A DNA stretch of 19,623 bases from JAGNEJ01 sp043757865 (GTDB lineage: Bacteria; Verrucomicrobiota; Verrucomicrobiia; Verrucomicrobiales; V1-33): NCBI GenBank assembly GCA_043757865.1, contig JAYVOP010000228.1, positions 1 through 19,623 of the forward strand, read 5' to 3'. The position numbers and the translations under genes are program-made. Positions 1 through 9,048 of this stretch are shown here, one piece after another; position 1 is the stretch's first letter; every line of letters begins with the position of its first letter. Below the pieces are notes generated by a model that was not told the origin of the DNA, did not search any database, and saw only the letters and a program-made list of their open reading frames with translations.

Positions 1-3000
1 AGAACCAGTGAGGACGATGGTGTAGTTCGTGGTGTTATAGTTCGTCGCATTGACGGTGAGCGGCCCGCCGGAAATGTTGCCGGTTACAGTCCCAGTGCCG
101 CCGTGGGCTCCGATGCGGGCTCCCGCTGCATCCACAATAATATTCCCCGCCCAAGTGGAACCTTCAAAACGCAGCGCTCCAATGTTGCCGCTCGTATCCG
201 CATAGCCTGTGCCTGCGATCGTGAGTGCGTTCGTGTAGGTGCCTGCGGCTAGGAAAAGCTGCGCCCCGGTTTTCACGTCGAGGGCCGCCGTGCCCAGTGC
301 CACTGGCCCAGTGGGAGCGACCCGATAGGTGCCAGTGACTGGCGCTGCCAGCCGCAGCGTGCCACTGAAGGCGTTGCTAGCACCGCTGAGCGTGATGCTT
401 TGCGCGGTGGCCGTGCCGCTGATGGCGTGGGCATTCAACTCCACCGTGCCAGCACCGGAAAGCGGGTTGGCGAGAGTGAATGCAGCGTCGTTAGCAATCG
501 CCCGGAACGTGGCCCCGGAGGACACTTGCACCGTGCCCGCCGTGGCCAGCACCGTCACTGCCGCACCATTGTTATAGTTCGCCACTAACGTCCCGCCCTG
601 CACACTGGTATTGCCAGTATAAGTGTTCGGATTGAGCAGCGTCACGGTCCCAGTGCCTTGTTTCGTAAGGCCTCCAGCGCCTGCCACGCCTGCCGCGCCA
701 GAGAGCGTGTAGTTGTTGGTGGAATTGTTAAACAACGTGGCCGCAGGCGTCACATTCGTCGCGATGCTGGGGGTAAAAGAAACGGCGGTGTCGTCCAGTT
801 GCGCCACATCGCCTGCCAGGAATTTGAAGTCCGTGGAAGTCCAGTTCAGCGTGGCATTAGTGTCCCAAGTGCTGTTCACGTTGCCTTTCCAGATGCTGTT
901 CCCTGCGCCTGTGACTTGCAGATTAATGGTGCCCGTAAGGTTGTCCACGATGCTGGCGGTGCTGTGGCCAGCCGTCCCGCTCAGCGTCAAGGCACTAGCA
1001 CCAGTGCCCTGCACCGTGCCCGTATAATTGATGAGCGGGAAAGTGCCCGTGAGCCAGCCGCTGGGGCCCACCAAAATATTCACCGGGTTGCTGCCATTGA
1101 TGGTCACGCCATTGCTCACGCTGCTGTTAATCAAATCTGTGGCCGTGCCCGTGAAATCCACATTCAGCGTGCTGCCAGCGAACGTCAGGCTCCCCGTGTT
1201 CAGCGTGCCCGTAGCGGCTCCATTCGTATTCCCTCCCACGTTGAGCACGCCGCTGGTGTTCAGCGTCGTGGTGCCGCTCACACTGGTGGCGGCGGTGGTA
1301 TTCACAACGCCGCTGTTGCTAGCGGTCACATTGGTCGCAGCCGCATTTAGATTGAGCGTGCCGCCATTGGCCGTCGCATTGCCGATGGTGGCATTGAGGT
1401 TCGCCACCCCGCCCGTGTTGGCTGTGGCGCTGCCTGTCAGTGCTCCATTGGAGATAAACGTCGCGCCCGTGGCCACCGTCACGGCGGTGTTCCCAAGCGT
1501 GCCATTGTTCGTTAGCAAGCCACCCGTCACCACCGTGGCTCCCGAGTAAGTATTCGCTCCCGTCAGCGTAAACGTCGAGCCGCCGAGCTTCTCGATTTCC
1601 ACCACGCCCCCGCCATCTTGAATCACGCCAGCGAACGTCCCATTCACATTCGTGCCGCCCGCACTGCCGAGGTAAAGTCGGCTGTTCGTAGCCGCAGTGC
1701 TATTGGTCACGGTGCCACCGCCTAGCAATCCCTGCACACTCTCACTCTTGCCCGCCAAGTCCAGCGTGCCGCCCGTGTTGAGATTCACCGTGAGGTTGTT
1801 ATAAATTTGGTCCACGTATGGTCCCACCACTGCACCCGTGGGTGCCAGATTGATGACGGTGCCCGTGAATGGCCCCACGGACAAGCCGCCGAGTTGCACC
1901 GTGGCCCCGCTATTGATCGTCAGACCGCTGCCGACCGCGTGTTCCGCCAAGGCCGCCGTATGCGATTTCCCTAACACCACCATCCCCACATTTGCGATCA
2001 CAATCCCGCCCGCATTATCCGCCGTGCCGGAGAGGGTCAAGGTGCCTGCGCCCGCTTTCGTCAGCGTGGTGGCGCTCAGCACACCACCCCAGACTTGATT
2101 CGTCGTTTGATTCACCGTTAGGAACGCCCCACCGCTGATGGTGCCGCCCGTCCCGGAAAGATTCGCCACCGTGCGATTAATGCCGCCAGTAGCAAACGTG
2201 CCGCCACTGACGATCAAGTTCGTCGTGCTAGGAATCTGCCCGCCGTTCGCGAAACTCAACGTGCCAGAAGTCAGCAGCGTATCCCCCAAGTAATCGTTAG
2301 TCGCATTTTGTAACGTCAGCGTGCCCCCGCCGTTATGCGTGAAGCCGCCCTGGCCAGTCACTTTGCCGATGACGTTGAGCGTCTGGCTGGCGGCGGCGGT
2401 TAGGAAGTGGTTGGACGTGGGGTTGTCATTGATAGTGACATTGCCATTCATGAGCGGGGCCCCACTGATGGAACGGAACGTCCCCCCATCATTCAAGATC
2501 ACTTGGTGTTGCAAATTAATCGCAGAGAAAATGGAGTGGAAGGCCCCCGTGTTCACCGTCACATTCACGCTGGCCCCCAGCGGATTGGCCGTCTGCACTC
2601 CGAGCGTTCCGCCATTCACCACCACCGCCCCAGGCTGGCTGACGATGGTAGGATAGAACCACGTCTCCCCCACCCCCACCTTCGTGAAGGTTTTCCCATT
2701 GCCCACAAACTGCACCGTGTTCGGCAAATCATAGCGGACCGCACTGCCCCAACTCGCATCGTCATCCATCACCACTTTTCCAAAATGACTCAGGTTCACC
2801 AAGCTCGCGCCCGTGCTCGTAATCGCCCCCAGGCCGCCCACCCCAGCACCTGCAAAATGCACCTCCGGGATCACATTCCCAATCGCTTGGCCGTTCATGT
2901 CGATGGTGCCGCCATTGGATACCGTCACCAGCGCGCCACTGGAAATGGCATTGCTATTGCCGATCTTCAGCGTGCCCACTTGCACCGTGACCGCCCCATG

Positions 3001-5721
3001 GCTCAGATTGGCAGCATTCAAATTCAAGGTGCCGCCACCGACATCGATCACCCCGGTAAACTGATTGGCACTAGCCAGGGTGAGCGCGCCCGTGTTCGTT
3101 TTGATAATGCTACCCGCACCAGCGAGGACTCCCGTCAGCGTGAAATCATTGCCCGCGCTGTTATTGAAAAACAGATTCCCAATCTGCGGCGTGCCGGAAA
3201 CCGTGATCGCTTTATTGGCACCGGTGTCATCGAAGGTCACACTGTCGCTCGTGAAGAAATTCGCGGGCGCAGAAGTAGCATCGATCTTGAAATTTTGCGT
3301 CAGGTTCACGTCCCACGTGGCATTGGTAGCCCCAGTCCAAGTGAGCGTATCGGCCACGGTAACATCCAGATCCAACGATCCCGTATTGTTCACCAACCCC
3401 GCCGTAATGTGCGGATACGACCCCACTGCCCCAAGACTAAACGCCCCGAATCCGCCGCCACCAATGGCCCCGCCGTAGGTAATCAACGGATACCGCCCCA
3501 CGGAGATCCCCGCGCCTGAAGGCGTGATCGTGGTGGCTCCATTAGCCGTCAGGCTAGTGGCCGCCACCGCGATAATACCAGGGAATCCTAACACCGGCTT
3601 AAATCCCGTGGCCCCAGTGCCAAACGTCACTGCACCCGAAGCTAACGTGCCGTAATTATTCCCCGCTCCCAAGCTAGCGCCTGTGGCCACCGTGACATTG
3701 CCCGAGGTGCCGCCACCGACGATCAACGTGCCCGCTGAAACCGTCACTGGACCGGGCTGCGTCAAATTCCCTAGCAAGCTCACCGTGCCCGGCCCGGCCT
3801 TATCCAGCGTGGCCGCTGCGGCCCCCGTGAGATTTGGCTTCACAGACATCAACGTCGTGGCCGTGGAAGCATTGAAGCCCAGCGTGCCCGCGTTAAACGT
3901 GATGTTCGCATTGTTCATTAAATCATCCTGGAAGTCGAAGCGCCCGAGGCCATTCTTCACCAAGTTCAGCACCCCAATTCCGAGGATCTGCGTGTTCTTG
4001 AGCACTTCCGCCGCACTATTGGAAAAAGTGAGCGTGCTGGGCGCTAGCACGTTGGAGTTCCTGATTACATGGGTCGTCCCCGTGGAGGTGCTGAAGGTGC
4101 GCAGGGCCGCCACCGTTTGATTGAAGCCATTAAGTTCCCAGCGTCCATTCGTCGTGCTGGCAGCTTGGCCGATGATCAAGTCCACTGTGGGATCCAGCGC
4201 GTTGGTGATTCCTAACTGCAGTTGACCGTCCGAAATTTGGGTCGCGCGCCAAGTATTCCCCGTGGTGTTGATGATGGCCGTGCCGCTGTCCGTGTGGGTG
4301 AAACTACGATCCGTGCCAAAGGTGATGTTGCCATTGAAAATCACGTTGCTCGTGCCCCGGGCCAAGAACGTCCCCGTAGTGCTGCCGCCTGTGGAGGTGA
4401 GATTTCCTGACACCGTAAGATTCGTAGCCGCCACACTGTTGCTGGCGGCCGCCACCCCCGTGCCCACCACGCTGATGGCTCCGCCCCACGTGTTGCTCCC
4501 AGACACATTTCCTAATAGTGAGCGCAGATCGCCTGACGTGTTGGTGTTCATGGTTAGCGTTTTGCCACTGCCAAACGATAGACCACCACTCAGATTGAGC
4601 GTGGACGCATTCGCATTGGCCACCGCCAGGAGATTCACCGCTGCATTGGTGCCCAAGGCTGAAGCATTGCCGATCTGCAAGGCCCCTCCATTCACCGTCG
4701 TTACCCCAGTGTAGGTGTTAGCACCATTTAACACTAACGTGCCCGTGGCCGTGGCTAAGCCCGCGCCTTTGGTCAGCGTATTAGCGCCCGAAACGATGCC
4801 TGTCAGCGTCAGCGTGCTCGTCGTCAGTGGATCGAAAATGGCCGCCCCAGTCAGAGTCGTGGTCCCGCTAAACGTCACCCCACCGATGGCCGTGCCCGTG
4901 ATGTTCGCCCCACGATTCACCGTCAACGTCTGCGCTCCGATGCTCAGATTCGTGAGCGTGTGCGTGACCGTGGGAGCCGCCGAAGTGGCGCGATCCGCCG
5001 TGATGGTGGAGTTAGCCGTGACCGTCACATTACGCCCAAACGTGGTGGCCGTATCATTCCCTAACACCAACGTGCCTCCCCCCAGCGAGACCGCATTGGC
5101 CGCCGTGGAGGCCCCCAACGCCGCCGCCACCGTGGCCCGCACGCTGCCCGCATTGATCGTATTGATGCCCGTGTAAGTGTTCACCCCATTGAGCACTAAC
5201 GCGCCCGTGCCCGTCTTGGTGATACCGAACGCTCCAGACACAATATTATTTACCGTTAGGGCATTGGCGGAATCATTCTGCCACGTCTGGTTCGCGCCTA
5301 GCGCCACATTCACATTCTGCCCCGCCGTAGCCGAGCCGATCGTCACTGCGCCCGCTCCGCTGGCCACCAGAAAGCCGGATGAGCCCAGCGTCAGCGTCTG
5401 ATTCGTCCCACCGCCTAGTAGCGTGGTGGTCCCTGTGTTAGCCGCCAACCACGACAGTCCTAACGCAGACTGGGCAGCATTTAAATTCACCGTCTGCGCA
5501 GTCGTCTGCGTCGCCCAGGTGGCCACATCTGCTGCACCCGGCACCGCCGTGGGATCAGGCGTCGTCGCCCCCGAGACCGTGGACCAAGACCCCACCACAT
5601 TCCAACCCGTGGCCGTGCCGTCCCAATAAATGACGGCTCCAAAAGCCGCACTGAGGGCACCTAAAATACTAGCCGCTAGACATAGCGCGGCTCCGCGTGG
5701 AAGGAGGAGACGGTTTTTCAT
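1..5721 (-). CDS. Giant secreted autotransporter-associated beta-strand repeat protein (5' part, runs off left edge)
   Basis: The minus-strand frame starting with ATG at 5721 stays open to base 1 (1907 codons) and has no stop in the window. The first ~28 residues form a signal peptide (MKNR, then a hydrophobic stretch, then AFGAVIYWDG). The rest is a Thr/Ala/Asn/Gly/Ser/Val-rich run of short beta-strand repeats with recurring NTYTG-type turns (for example LVLNGANTYTG near 4700-4740 and LLNPNTYTGNTS near 600-650), as in the PATR/autotransporter-associated beta-strand family. I saw no cysteine after the signal peptide. A Trp-rich module (WxGxxNxxWDxNxTxN followed by DDT) occurs near 3230-3350 and 780-905, with a related version right after the signal peptide. 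The family consists of surface or secreted beta-helical passengers; whether this one ends in a beta-barrel or a sorting tag lies outside the window. No Shine-Dalgarno motif precedes the ATG. Substrate or ligand is unknown. Confidence 0.9.
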   Translation of the reverse strand, partial: MKNRLLLPRGAALCLAASILGALSAAFGAVIYWDGTATGWNVVGSWSTVSGATTPDPTAVPGAADVATWATQTTAQTVNLNAAQSALGLSWLAANTGTTTLLGGGTNQTLTLGSSGFLVASGAGAVTIGSATAGQNVNVALGANQTWQNDSANALTVNNIVSGAFGITKTGTGALVLNGVNTYTGINTINAGSVRATVAAALGASTAANAVSLGGGTLVLGNDTATTFGRNVTVTANSTITADRATSAAPTVTHTLTNLSIGAQTLTVNRGANITGTAIGGVTFSGTTTLTGAAIFDPLTTSTLTLTGIVSGANTLTKGAGLATATGTLVLNGANTYTGVTTVNGGALQIGNASALGTNAAVNLLAVANANASTLNLSGGLSFGSGKTLTMNTNTSGDLRSLLGNVSGSNTWGGAISVVGTGVAAASNSVAATNLTVSGNLTSTGGSTTGTFLARGTSNVIFNGNITFGTDRSFTHTDSGTAIINTTGNTWRATQISDGQLQLGITNALDPTVDLIIGQAASTTNGRWELNGFNQTVAALRTFSTSTGTTHVIRNSNVLAPSTLTFSNSAAEVLKNTQILGIGVLNLVKNGLGRFDFQDDLMNNANITFNAGTLGFNASTATTLMSVKPNLTGAAAATLDKAGPGTVSLLGNLTQPGPVTVSAGTLIVGGGTSGNVTVATGASLGAGNNYGTLASGAVTFGTGATGFKPVLGFPGIIAVAATSLTANGATTITPSGAGISVGRYPLITYGGAIGGGGFGAFSLGAVGSYPHITAGLVNNTGSLDLDVTVADTLTWTGATNATWDVNLTQNFKIDATSAPANFFTSDSVTFDDTGANKAITVSGTPQIGNLFFNNSAGNDFTLTGVLAGAGSIIKTNTGALTLASANQFTGVIDVGGGTLNLNAANLSHGAVTVQVGTLKIGNSNAISSGALVTVSNGGTIDMNGQAIGNVIPEVHFAGAGVGGLGAITSTGASLVNLSHFGKVVMDDDASWGSAVRYDLPNTVQFVGNGKTFTKVGVGETWFYPTIVSQPGAVVVNGGTLGVQTANPLGASVNVTVNTGAFHSIFSAINLQHQVILNDGGTFRSISGAPLMNGNVTINDNPTSNHFLTAAASQTLNVIGKVTGQGGFTHNGGGTLTLQNATNDYLGDTLLTSGTLSFANGGQIPSTTNLIVSGGTFATGGINRTVANLSGTGGTISGGAFLTVNQTTNQVWGGVLSATTLTKAGAGTLTLSGTADNAGGIVIANVGMVVLGKSHTAALAEHAVGSGLTINSGATVQLGGLSVGPFTGTVINLAPTGAVVGPYVDQIYNNLTVNLNTGGTLDLAGKSESVQGLLGGGTVTNSTAATNSRLYLGSAGGTNVNGTFAGVIQDGGGVVEIEKLGGSTFTLTGANTYSGATVVTGGLLTNNGTLGNTAVTVATGATFISNGALTGSATANTGGVANLNATIGNATANGGTLNLNAAATNVTASNSGVVNTTAATSVSGTTTLNTSGVLNVGGNTNGAATGTLNTGSLTFAGSTLNVDFTGTATDLINSSVSNGVTINGSNPVNILVGPSGWLTGTFPLINYTGTVQGTGASALTLSGTAGHSTASIVDNLTGTINLQVTGAGNSIWKGNVNSTWDTNATLNWTSTDFKFLAGDVAQLDDTAVSFTPSIATNVTPAATLFNNSTNNYTLSGAAGVAGAGGLTKQGTGTVTLLNPNTYTGNTSVQGGTLVANYNNGAAVTVLATAGTVQVSSGATFRAIANDAAFTLANPLSGAGTVELNAHAISGTATAQSITLSGASNAFSGTLRLAAPVTGTYRVAPTGPVALGTAALDVKTGAQLFLAAGTYTNALTIAGTGYADTSGNIGALRFEGSTWAGNIIVDAAGARIGAHGGTGTVTGNISGGPLTVNATNYNTTNYTIVLTGS

Positions 5722-5952
5722 AATCAGAATATTATTGAAACAGGGGGATGAATTATTCGGATCGCATAAATCAAATTTGCCGGGTCAAGGCAATCGCTAA
5801 AAGCTACTCAGATTGGGATTCATCTCCGTCACAATATCGCACGTAGAGATCGGAAACCCGCAGCGGCCCACCTCATCCCATTTCCTCCCAATGATCGCCA
5901 TCGACCTTCGCGCTAGCGCTTGGCGCGCGGAGTCATACGGTGCTCCTATTTC
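5722..5952. other. Divergent intergenic region between the repeat protein and hrpB
   Basis: This 231-base region separates two divergently oriented genes and must carry both promoters. On the minus strand a TTGACC that could be a -35 element lies about 65 bases before the start of the repeat protein, but no convincing -10 box follows at the usual spacing. The part near hrpB contains a GCGCTAGCGC palindrome around 5910-5919. I could not assign any operator or RNA element. Confidence 0.4.
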
Positions 5953-8487
5953 ATGCCTGCACCTACCGCGCTCCCCATTTGGAAAATCCATGCCGACATC
6001 CTACACTCGCTGCAAGCGGGGCGGCGTCTCGTGCTCGTCGCCCCCACGGGCTCCGGCAAGACCACGCAGGTGCCGCAAATGCTACTGGATGCAGGGACCG
6101 CAGGGGACAAGATGATCGTGGTGCTGCAGCCCCGGCGTGTCGCAGCCCGCACCGTAGCCGCACGCGTGGCCTCGGAACGCGGAGGCAAGCTGGGCGCTGA
6201 AATTGGCTATCAAATCCGGTTCGATGATCACACCAGCCCCAGCACTCGCATCTGCTTCGTCACGGATGGCATTCTGCTGCGCTGGCTCCAGGATGATCAC
6301 ACGCTGGCCAACCTCGGGGCCGTGATCTTTGATGAGTTCCATGAGCGCAATCTGCTCAGCGATGTCGCCCTCGCCCTGGTGAAAAATTTGCAGCAGACCC
6401 AGCGCCCGGATTTGGTGCTGCTGGTGATGTCCGCCACGCTTGATGCCGAGCCCGTGGCCGCTTATTTGGACCACTGCCCCATCCTCATTTCCGAAGGCCA
6501 AAGCTATCCTGTAGAAGTCGGCTATCTCCCACTCCCTGACCAACGCCTGATCACCGCGCAAGCCGCTGAAGCCGTCGCGCGCATCATCAACCAAGACGGC
6601 CCAGGCGACATCCTCGTTTTCATGCCCGGGCGCGGTGAGATCAATGGTACCCTAGACGCCTTGCGCGGCCTGAGAACGACTGAACGGGTGGCCTGCATCC
6701 CGCTGCATGGCGAACTGGAGCCCCAGGAGCAAGATCGCGCCTTCGCCCCCAACACGCTGCGCAAAATCATCGTCGCCACCAATGTTGCCGAAACCAGCAT
6801 CACCATCGACGGCATCCGCCACGTCGTGGACAGCGGCCTCGCCCGCGTCGCCCGCTACGATGCCGAGCGCGGCATCGGCACCCTCTTGCTAGAGCCCATC
6901 AGCCGCGCCAGTGCCGACCAACGCAAAGGCCGCGCAGGCCGCACCGCCCCCGGGACCTGTCATCGCCTCTGGACCGTCTTCGGCCACAAGGACCGTGAGG
7001 AACGCAACACCCCAGAAATTCAACGCAGCGATCTAGCCGAGGTCGTCCTCCTCCTCCACTCGTTAGGCATCCAACAAGCCGCCACCTTTGACTGGCTGGA
7101 TAAACCCGACCCCCAATCCGTCGAACGCGCGGAGCGCCTGCTCACCATGCTAGGAGCGGTGCACGAGGCAGACCTCACCCCCATCGGCCTGCAAATGCTG
7201 CGCCTGCCCATGCATCCGCGCTACTCCCGCATGTTGATCGAAGCCAGCCTCCGTGGCTGCGTAGCGGACGCAGCCCTGTGTGCCGCCCTCGTCAGTGGTC
7301 GCGACTTACTAGCACGTCTAGACCGCGACGACGATGCTAGTAAAGCCACGCGGGAAATGTTTGAAGACAGCGACGCCTCCGATTTCATCACCCTCATGCG
7401 CGCATTCGAGTTCGCCAAAGCCAACAACTTCAGCTTCGAGCGCTGCCGCACCCACGGCATCAACGCCCAAGTCGCCCGCCAAGTCGAGCAGACCTGCCAG
7501 CAAATCCTCCACGCCGCCCACCAACAACGCCTTTACGACCGCGACGCACTCTCCAGCCAACCACCAAACGACGAAGCCCTGCAACGCTGCCTCATGGCCG
7601 GCTTCATCGATCAACTCGCCAAACGACGCGATCCCAACCACCCCACCTGCGATCTCACCGACCAACGCCAAGGCCAACTCGTGCGCGAAAGCGTCGTCCA
7701 AGACACCCCCTTCTTCGTCGCTGCCAACTTGCGCGAAACCCCGTCCCGCCAGACCCTCCTCAGCCTCGCCACCGCCATCCAACCCGTGTGGATAGCCGAG
7801 ATGTTTCCCCAGCATTTGAGCACCAGCATCGAGCACCTTTTTGATGCCAAAAACAAACGCGTCGCGGCCATGAAACTCACCCGCTATCGCGACCTCATCA
7901 TCGAGCAAAAGCCCCAACAACGCGACCTCGATCCGCAAGCCAGTGGCCGCTGCCTAGCCGAAGCCCACCAGAGCGGAGCCTTTGACCTCCCACTCCTGGA
8001 CCATCGACTGAAACAATTCATCGCCCGCGTCAATCTCATCCACACTACCCTGCCCGAACTCGAGTTCGCCCCCCTCGACGCACCCGCCATCACCACCTGC
8101 CTCGCCCGCGCCTTCGCTGGCCTCACCCTCGTCAAAGAAGCCCAAGCCGCCCCCCTCACCGCCGCCTTTCACCAGCATCTGGAAAAGGGCCAGCTCAGTT
8201 GGCTGGACGAACTCCTCCCTCTCAGCATCTCGTGGCCCAGCAGCGGCACTGTCAAAGTTAGCTATGTCAACGACACCCCCGAAGCCCAAGTGAAGCTTCA
8301 AGAATGCTTCGCCCTAAAAGAGCATCCCACCCTCTGCGAAGGCCACCTCCCCGTCCGCCTCAGCCTCCACACCCCCGACGGCAAACGCCTCACCACCACC
8401 ACCGACTGGCCCATCTTCCTAACCCGCGAATGGCCCAAATACCGCCAAGCCGTGGCGAAGAAATTCTCTGGGGTTTTGTGGCGGTAG
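5953..8487 (+). CDS. hrpB: ATP-dependent helicase HrpB
   Basis: This is a DEAH/RHA-type superfamily 2 helicase of the HrpB family, a cytoplasmic NTP-dependent RNA helicase whose cellular role is poorly known. From the ATG at 5953 it has 844 residues, close to the family's usual 800-850. Visible motifs in order: Walker A APTGSGKTTQ (30-39), motif Ia QPRRVAA, the DEAH box as DEFH (127-130, the form usual in HrpB), SATLD (160-164), motif V region ATNVAETSITIDG, and motif VI QRKGRAGRTAPG (323-334). The helicase-associated and HrpB C-terminal domains follow, ending in a conserved stretch VKLQECFALKEHP and TREWPKYRQAV. A TTG at 5920 would add 11 residues; ATG 5953 gives the more typical N-terminus. 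No clear ribosome binding site is seen for either. The 3' part is richer in C-ending codons and CAA than the 5' part. A broken partial copy of its 3' end lies downstream at 8837-9016. Confidence 0.95.
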   Translation: MPAPTALPIWKIHADILHSLQAGRRLVLVAPTGSGKTTQVPQMLLDAGTAGDKMIVVLQPRRVAARTVAARVASERGGKLGAEIGYQIRFDDHTSPSTRICFVTDGILLRWLQDDHTLANLGAVIFDEFHERNLLSDVALALVKNLQQTQRPDLVLLVMSATLDAEPVAAYLDHCPILISEGQSYPVEVGYLPLPDQRLITAQAAEAVARIINQDGPGDILVFMPGRGEINGTLDALRGLRTTERVACIPLHGELEPQEQDRAFAPNTLRKIIVATNVAETSITIDGIRHVVDSGLARVARYDAERGIGTLLLEPISRASADQRKGRAGRTAPGTCHRLWTVFGHKDREERNTPEIQRSDLAEVVLLLHSLGIQQAATFDWLDKPDPQSVERAERLLTMLGAVHEADLTPIGLQMLRLPMHPRYSRMLIEASLRGCVADAALCAALVSGRDLLARLDRDDDASKATREMFEDSDASDFITLMRAFEFAKANNFSFERCRTHGINAQVARQVEQTCQQILHAAHQQRLYDRDALSSQPPNDEALQRCLMAGFIDQLAKRRDPNHPTCDLTDQRQGQLVRESVVQDTPFFVAANLRETPSRQTLLSLATAIQPVWIAEMFPQHLSTSIEHLFDAKNKRVAAMKLTRYRDLIIEQKPQQRDLDPQASGRCLAEAHQSGAFDLPLLDHRLKQFIARVNLIHTTLPELEFAPLDAPAITTCLARAFAGLTLVKEAQAAPLTAAFHQHLEKGQLSWLDELLPLSISWPSSGTVKVSYVNDTPEAQVKLQECFALKEHPTLCEGHLPVRLSLHTPDGKRLTTTTDWPIFLTREWPKYRQAVAKKFSGVLWR

Positions 8488-8836
8488 AAAGTGCCTTCAA
8501 CTATTTCGCTCGGCTTGGTTCTGCGTTCCAAATCTTGAGGTCGGCGGCGGCGGCGAAGACGGCAGTGGTGAGAAGAAAGGGCGCGAGGTGGCGATGTTTC
8601 ATAGAGGATGGGGAAACCGCGGCAGTGCGGAGGTTTGTTCAGTCATCACCCGTCGTGAAGTCATTTGCCGGCAGTGGCAGCGCCTGTGGAAGGGCCGTGT
8701 CAGGGACGATTTCAGACGGGGCGAAATCTGCTTGGCGAAATGCACATCACGCAGGCAGGCTTCTGGAAGCGCAGGCAGGCGGATAATTTTCTGTTAGGCA
8801 TTTGCAGCCTGCCCCCGTTTCCGATCAAAGTCACCC
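8488..8836. other. Non-coding stretch between hrpB and its 3'-end fragment
   Basis: No intact gene is recognised in these 349 bases. The left part carries an orphan signal-peptide stub on the minus strand (8501-8602). The right part has two copies of GCAGGCAGGC at 8751-8760 and 8771-8780. Short open frames on the plus strand match nothing I recognise. The stretch separates two diverged copies of the hrpB 3' end, so it is probably inserted or rearranged DNA. Confidence 0.5.
8501..8602 (-). pseudogene. Orphan signal-peptide stub (5' remnant of a secreted-protein gene)
   Basis: A 33-codon minus-strand frame starts at ATG 8602 and reads like a Sec signal peptide: charged N-terminus MKHRH, hydrophobic core LAPFLLTTAVFAAAA, then DLKIWNAEPS, followed by an early stop. 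The sequence looks like the first residues of an exported hydrolase, but nothing recognisable follows. It is most simply the cut-off 5' end of a gene whose body was lost when this region was rearranged. A chance frame or a real tiny peptide cannot be excluded. Confidence 0.35.
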
Positions 8837-9016
8837 CGCCCGAAGCCCAAGTGAAGCTCCAGGAATGCTTCGCGCTTAAAGAGCATCCCAGCCTCTGCGA
8901 AGGCTCCTCCCTGTGCACCTCCAGCTCTGCACGCTTGATGGTAAATGTCTCGTTAGCACCAGTGATTGGCCGGGCTTCGTGGGTCGCGAATGGCCAAAGC
9001 ATCGGCAGGCGGTGTC
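8837..9016 (+). pseudogene. Decayed partial copy of the hrpB 3' end
   Basis: The bases match the last ~180 bases of hrpB's conserved C-terminal domain (copy 1 at about 8278-8456). In one frame the copy encodes PEAQVKLQECFALKEHPSLCEG. One base is then missing relative to hrpB (GGCCACCTCC in hrpB, GGCTCCTCC here, around 8903), and the homology continues in the next frame as CTLDGKCLVSTSDWPGF and GREWPKHRQAV. By hand alignment the first 63 bases differ at about five positions; the rest is more diverged, with many third-codon-position changes. That pattern suggests the copy was once part of a functional HrpB homologue and not a recent tandem duplication. Similarity stops about 22 bases before the stop codon of the converging parA-like gene. 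Confidence 0.85.
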
Positions 9017-9048
9017 TTTGTGCTGGGATTCCAGAAGTCACAAAGACA
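9013..9048. repeat. Inverted repeat at the 3' end of the parA-like gene
   Basis: TGTCTTTGTG (9013-9022) and CACAAAGACA (9039-9048) are perfect 10-base inverted arms with a 16-base spacer. The right arm contains the last codons and most of the stop codon of the ParA-like gene; the left arm touches the end of the hrpB fragment. There is no T tract after the stem on either strand, so it is not a standard intrinsic terminator. It could be a weak terminator, a recombination junction or chance. Confidence 0.5.

Noticed and set aside
2407..3519. 370-codon plus-strand open frame, and a similar one at 658-1350
   Set aside because: They lie antisense in the codon register of the giant repeat protein, are rich in Arg/His/Ala as expected from the complement of Thr/Gly/Val codons, and match no family.
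5797..5991. 64-codon minus-strand frame overlapping the hrpB start
   Set aside because: It overlaps the beginning of hrpB and no domain is recognised. It could be a gene remnant but nothing supports that.
7318..7938. 206-codon minus-strand frame inside hrpB
   Set aside because: It is antisense to conserved HrpB sequence and has shadow-like Gly/Ala/Glu/Val composition.
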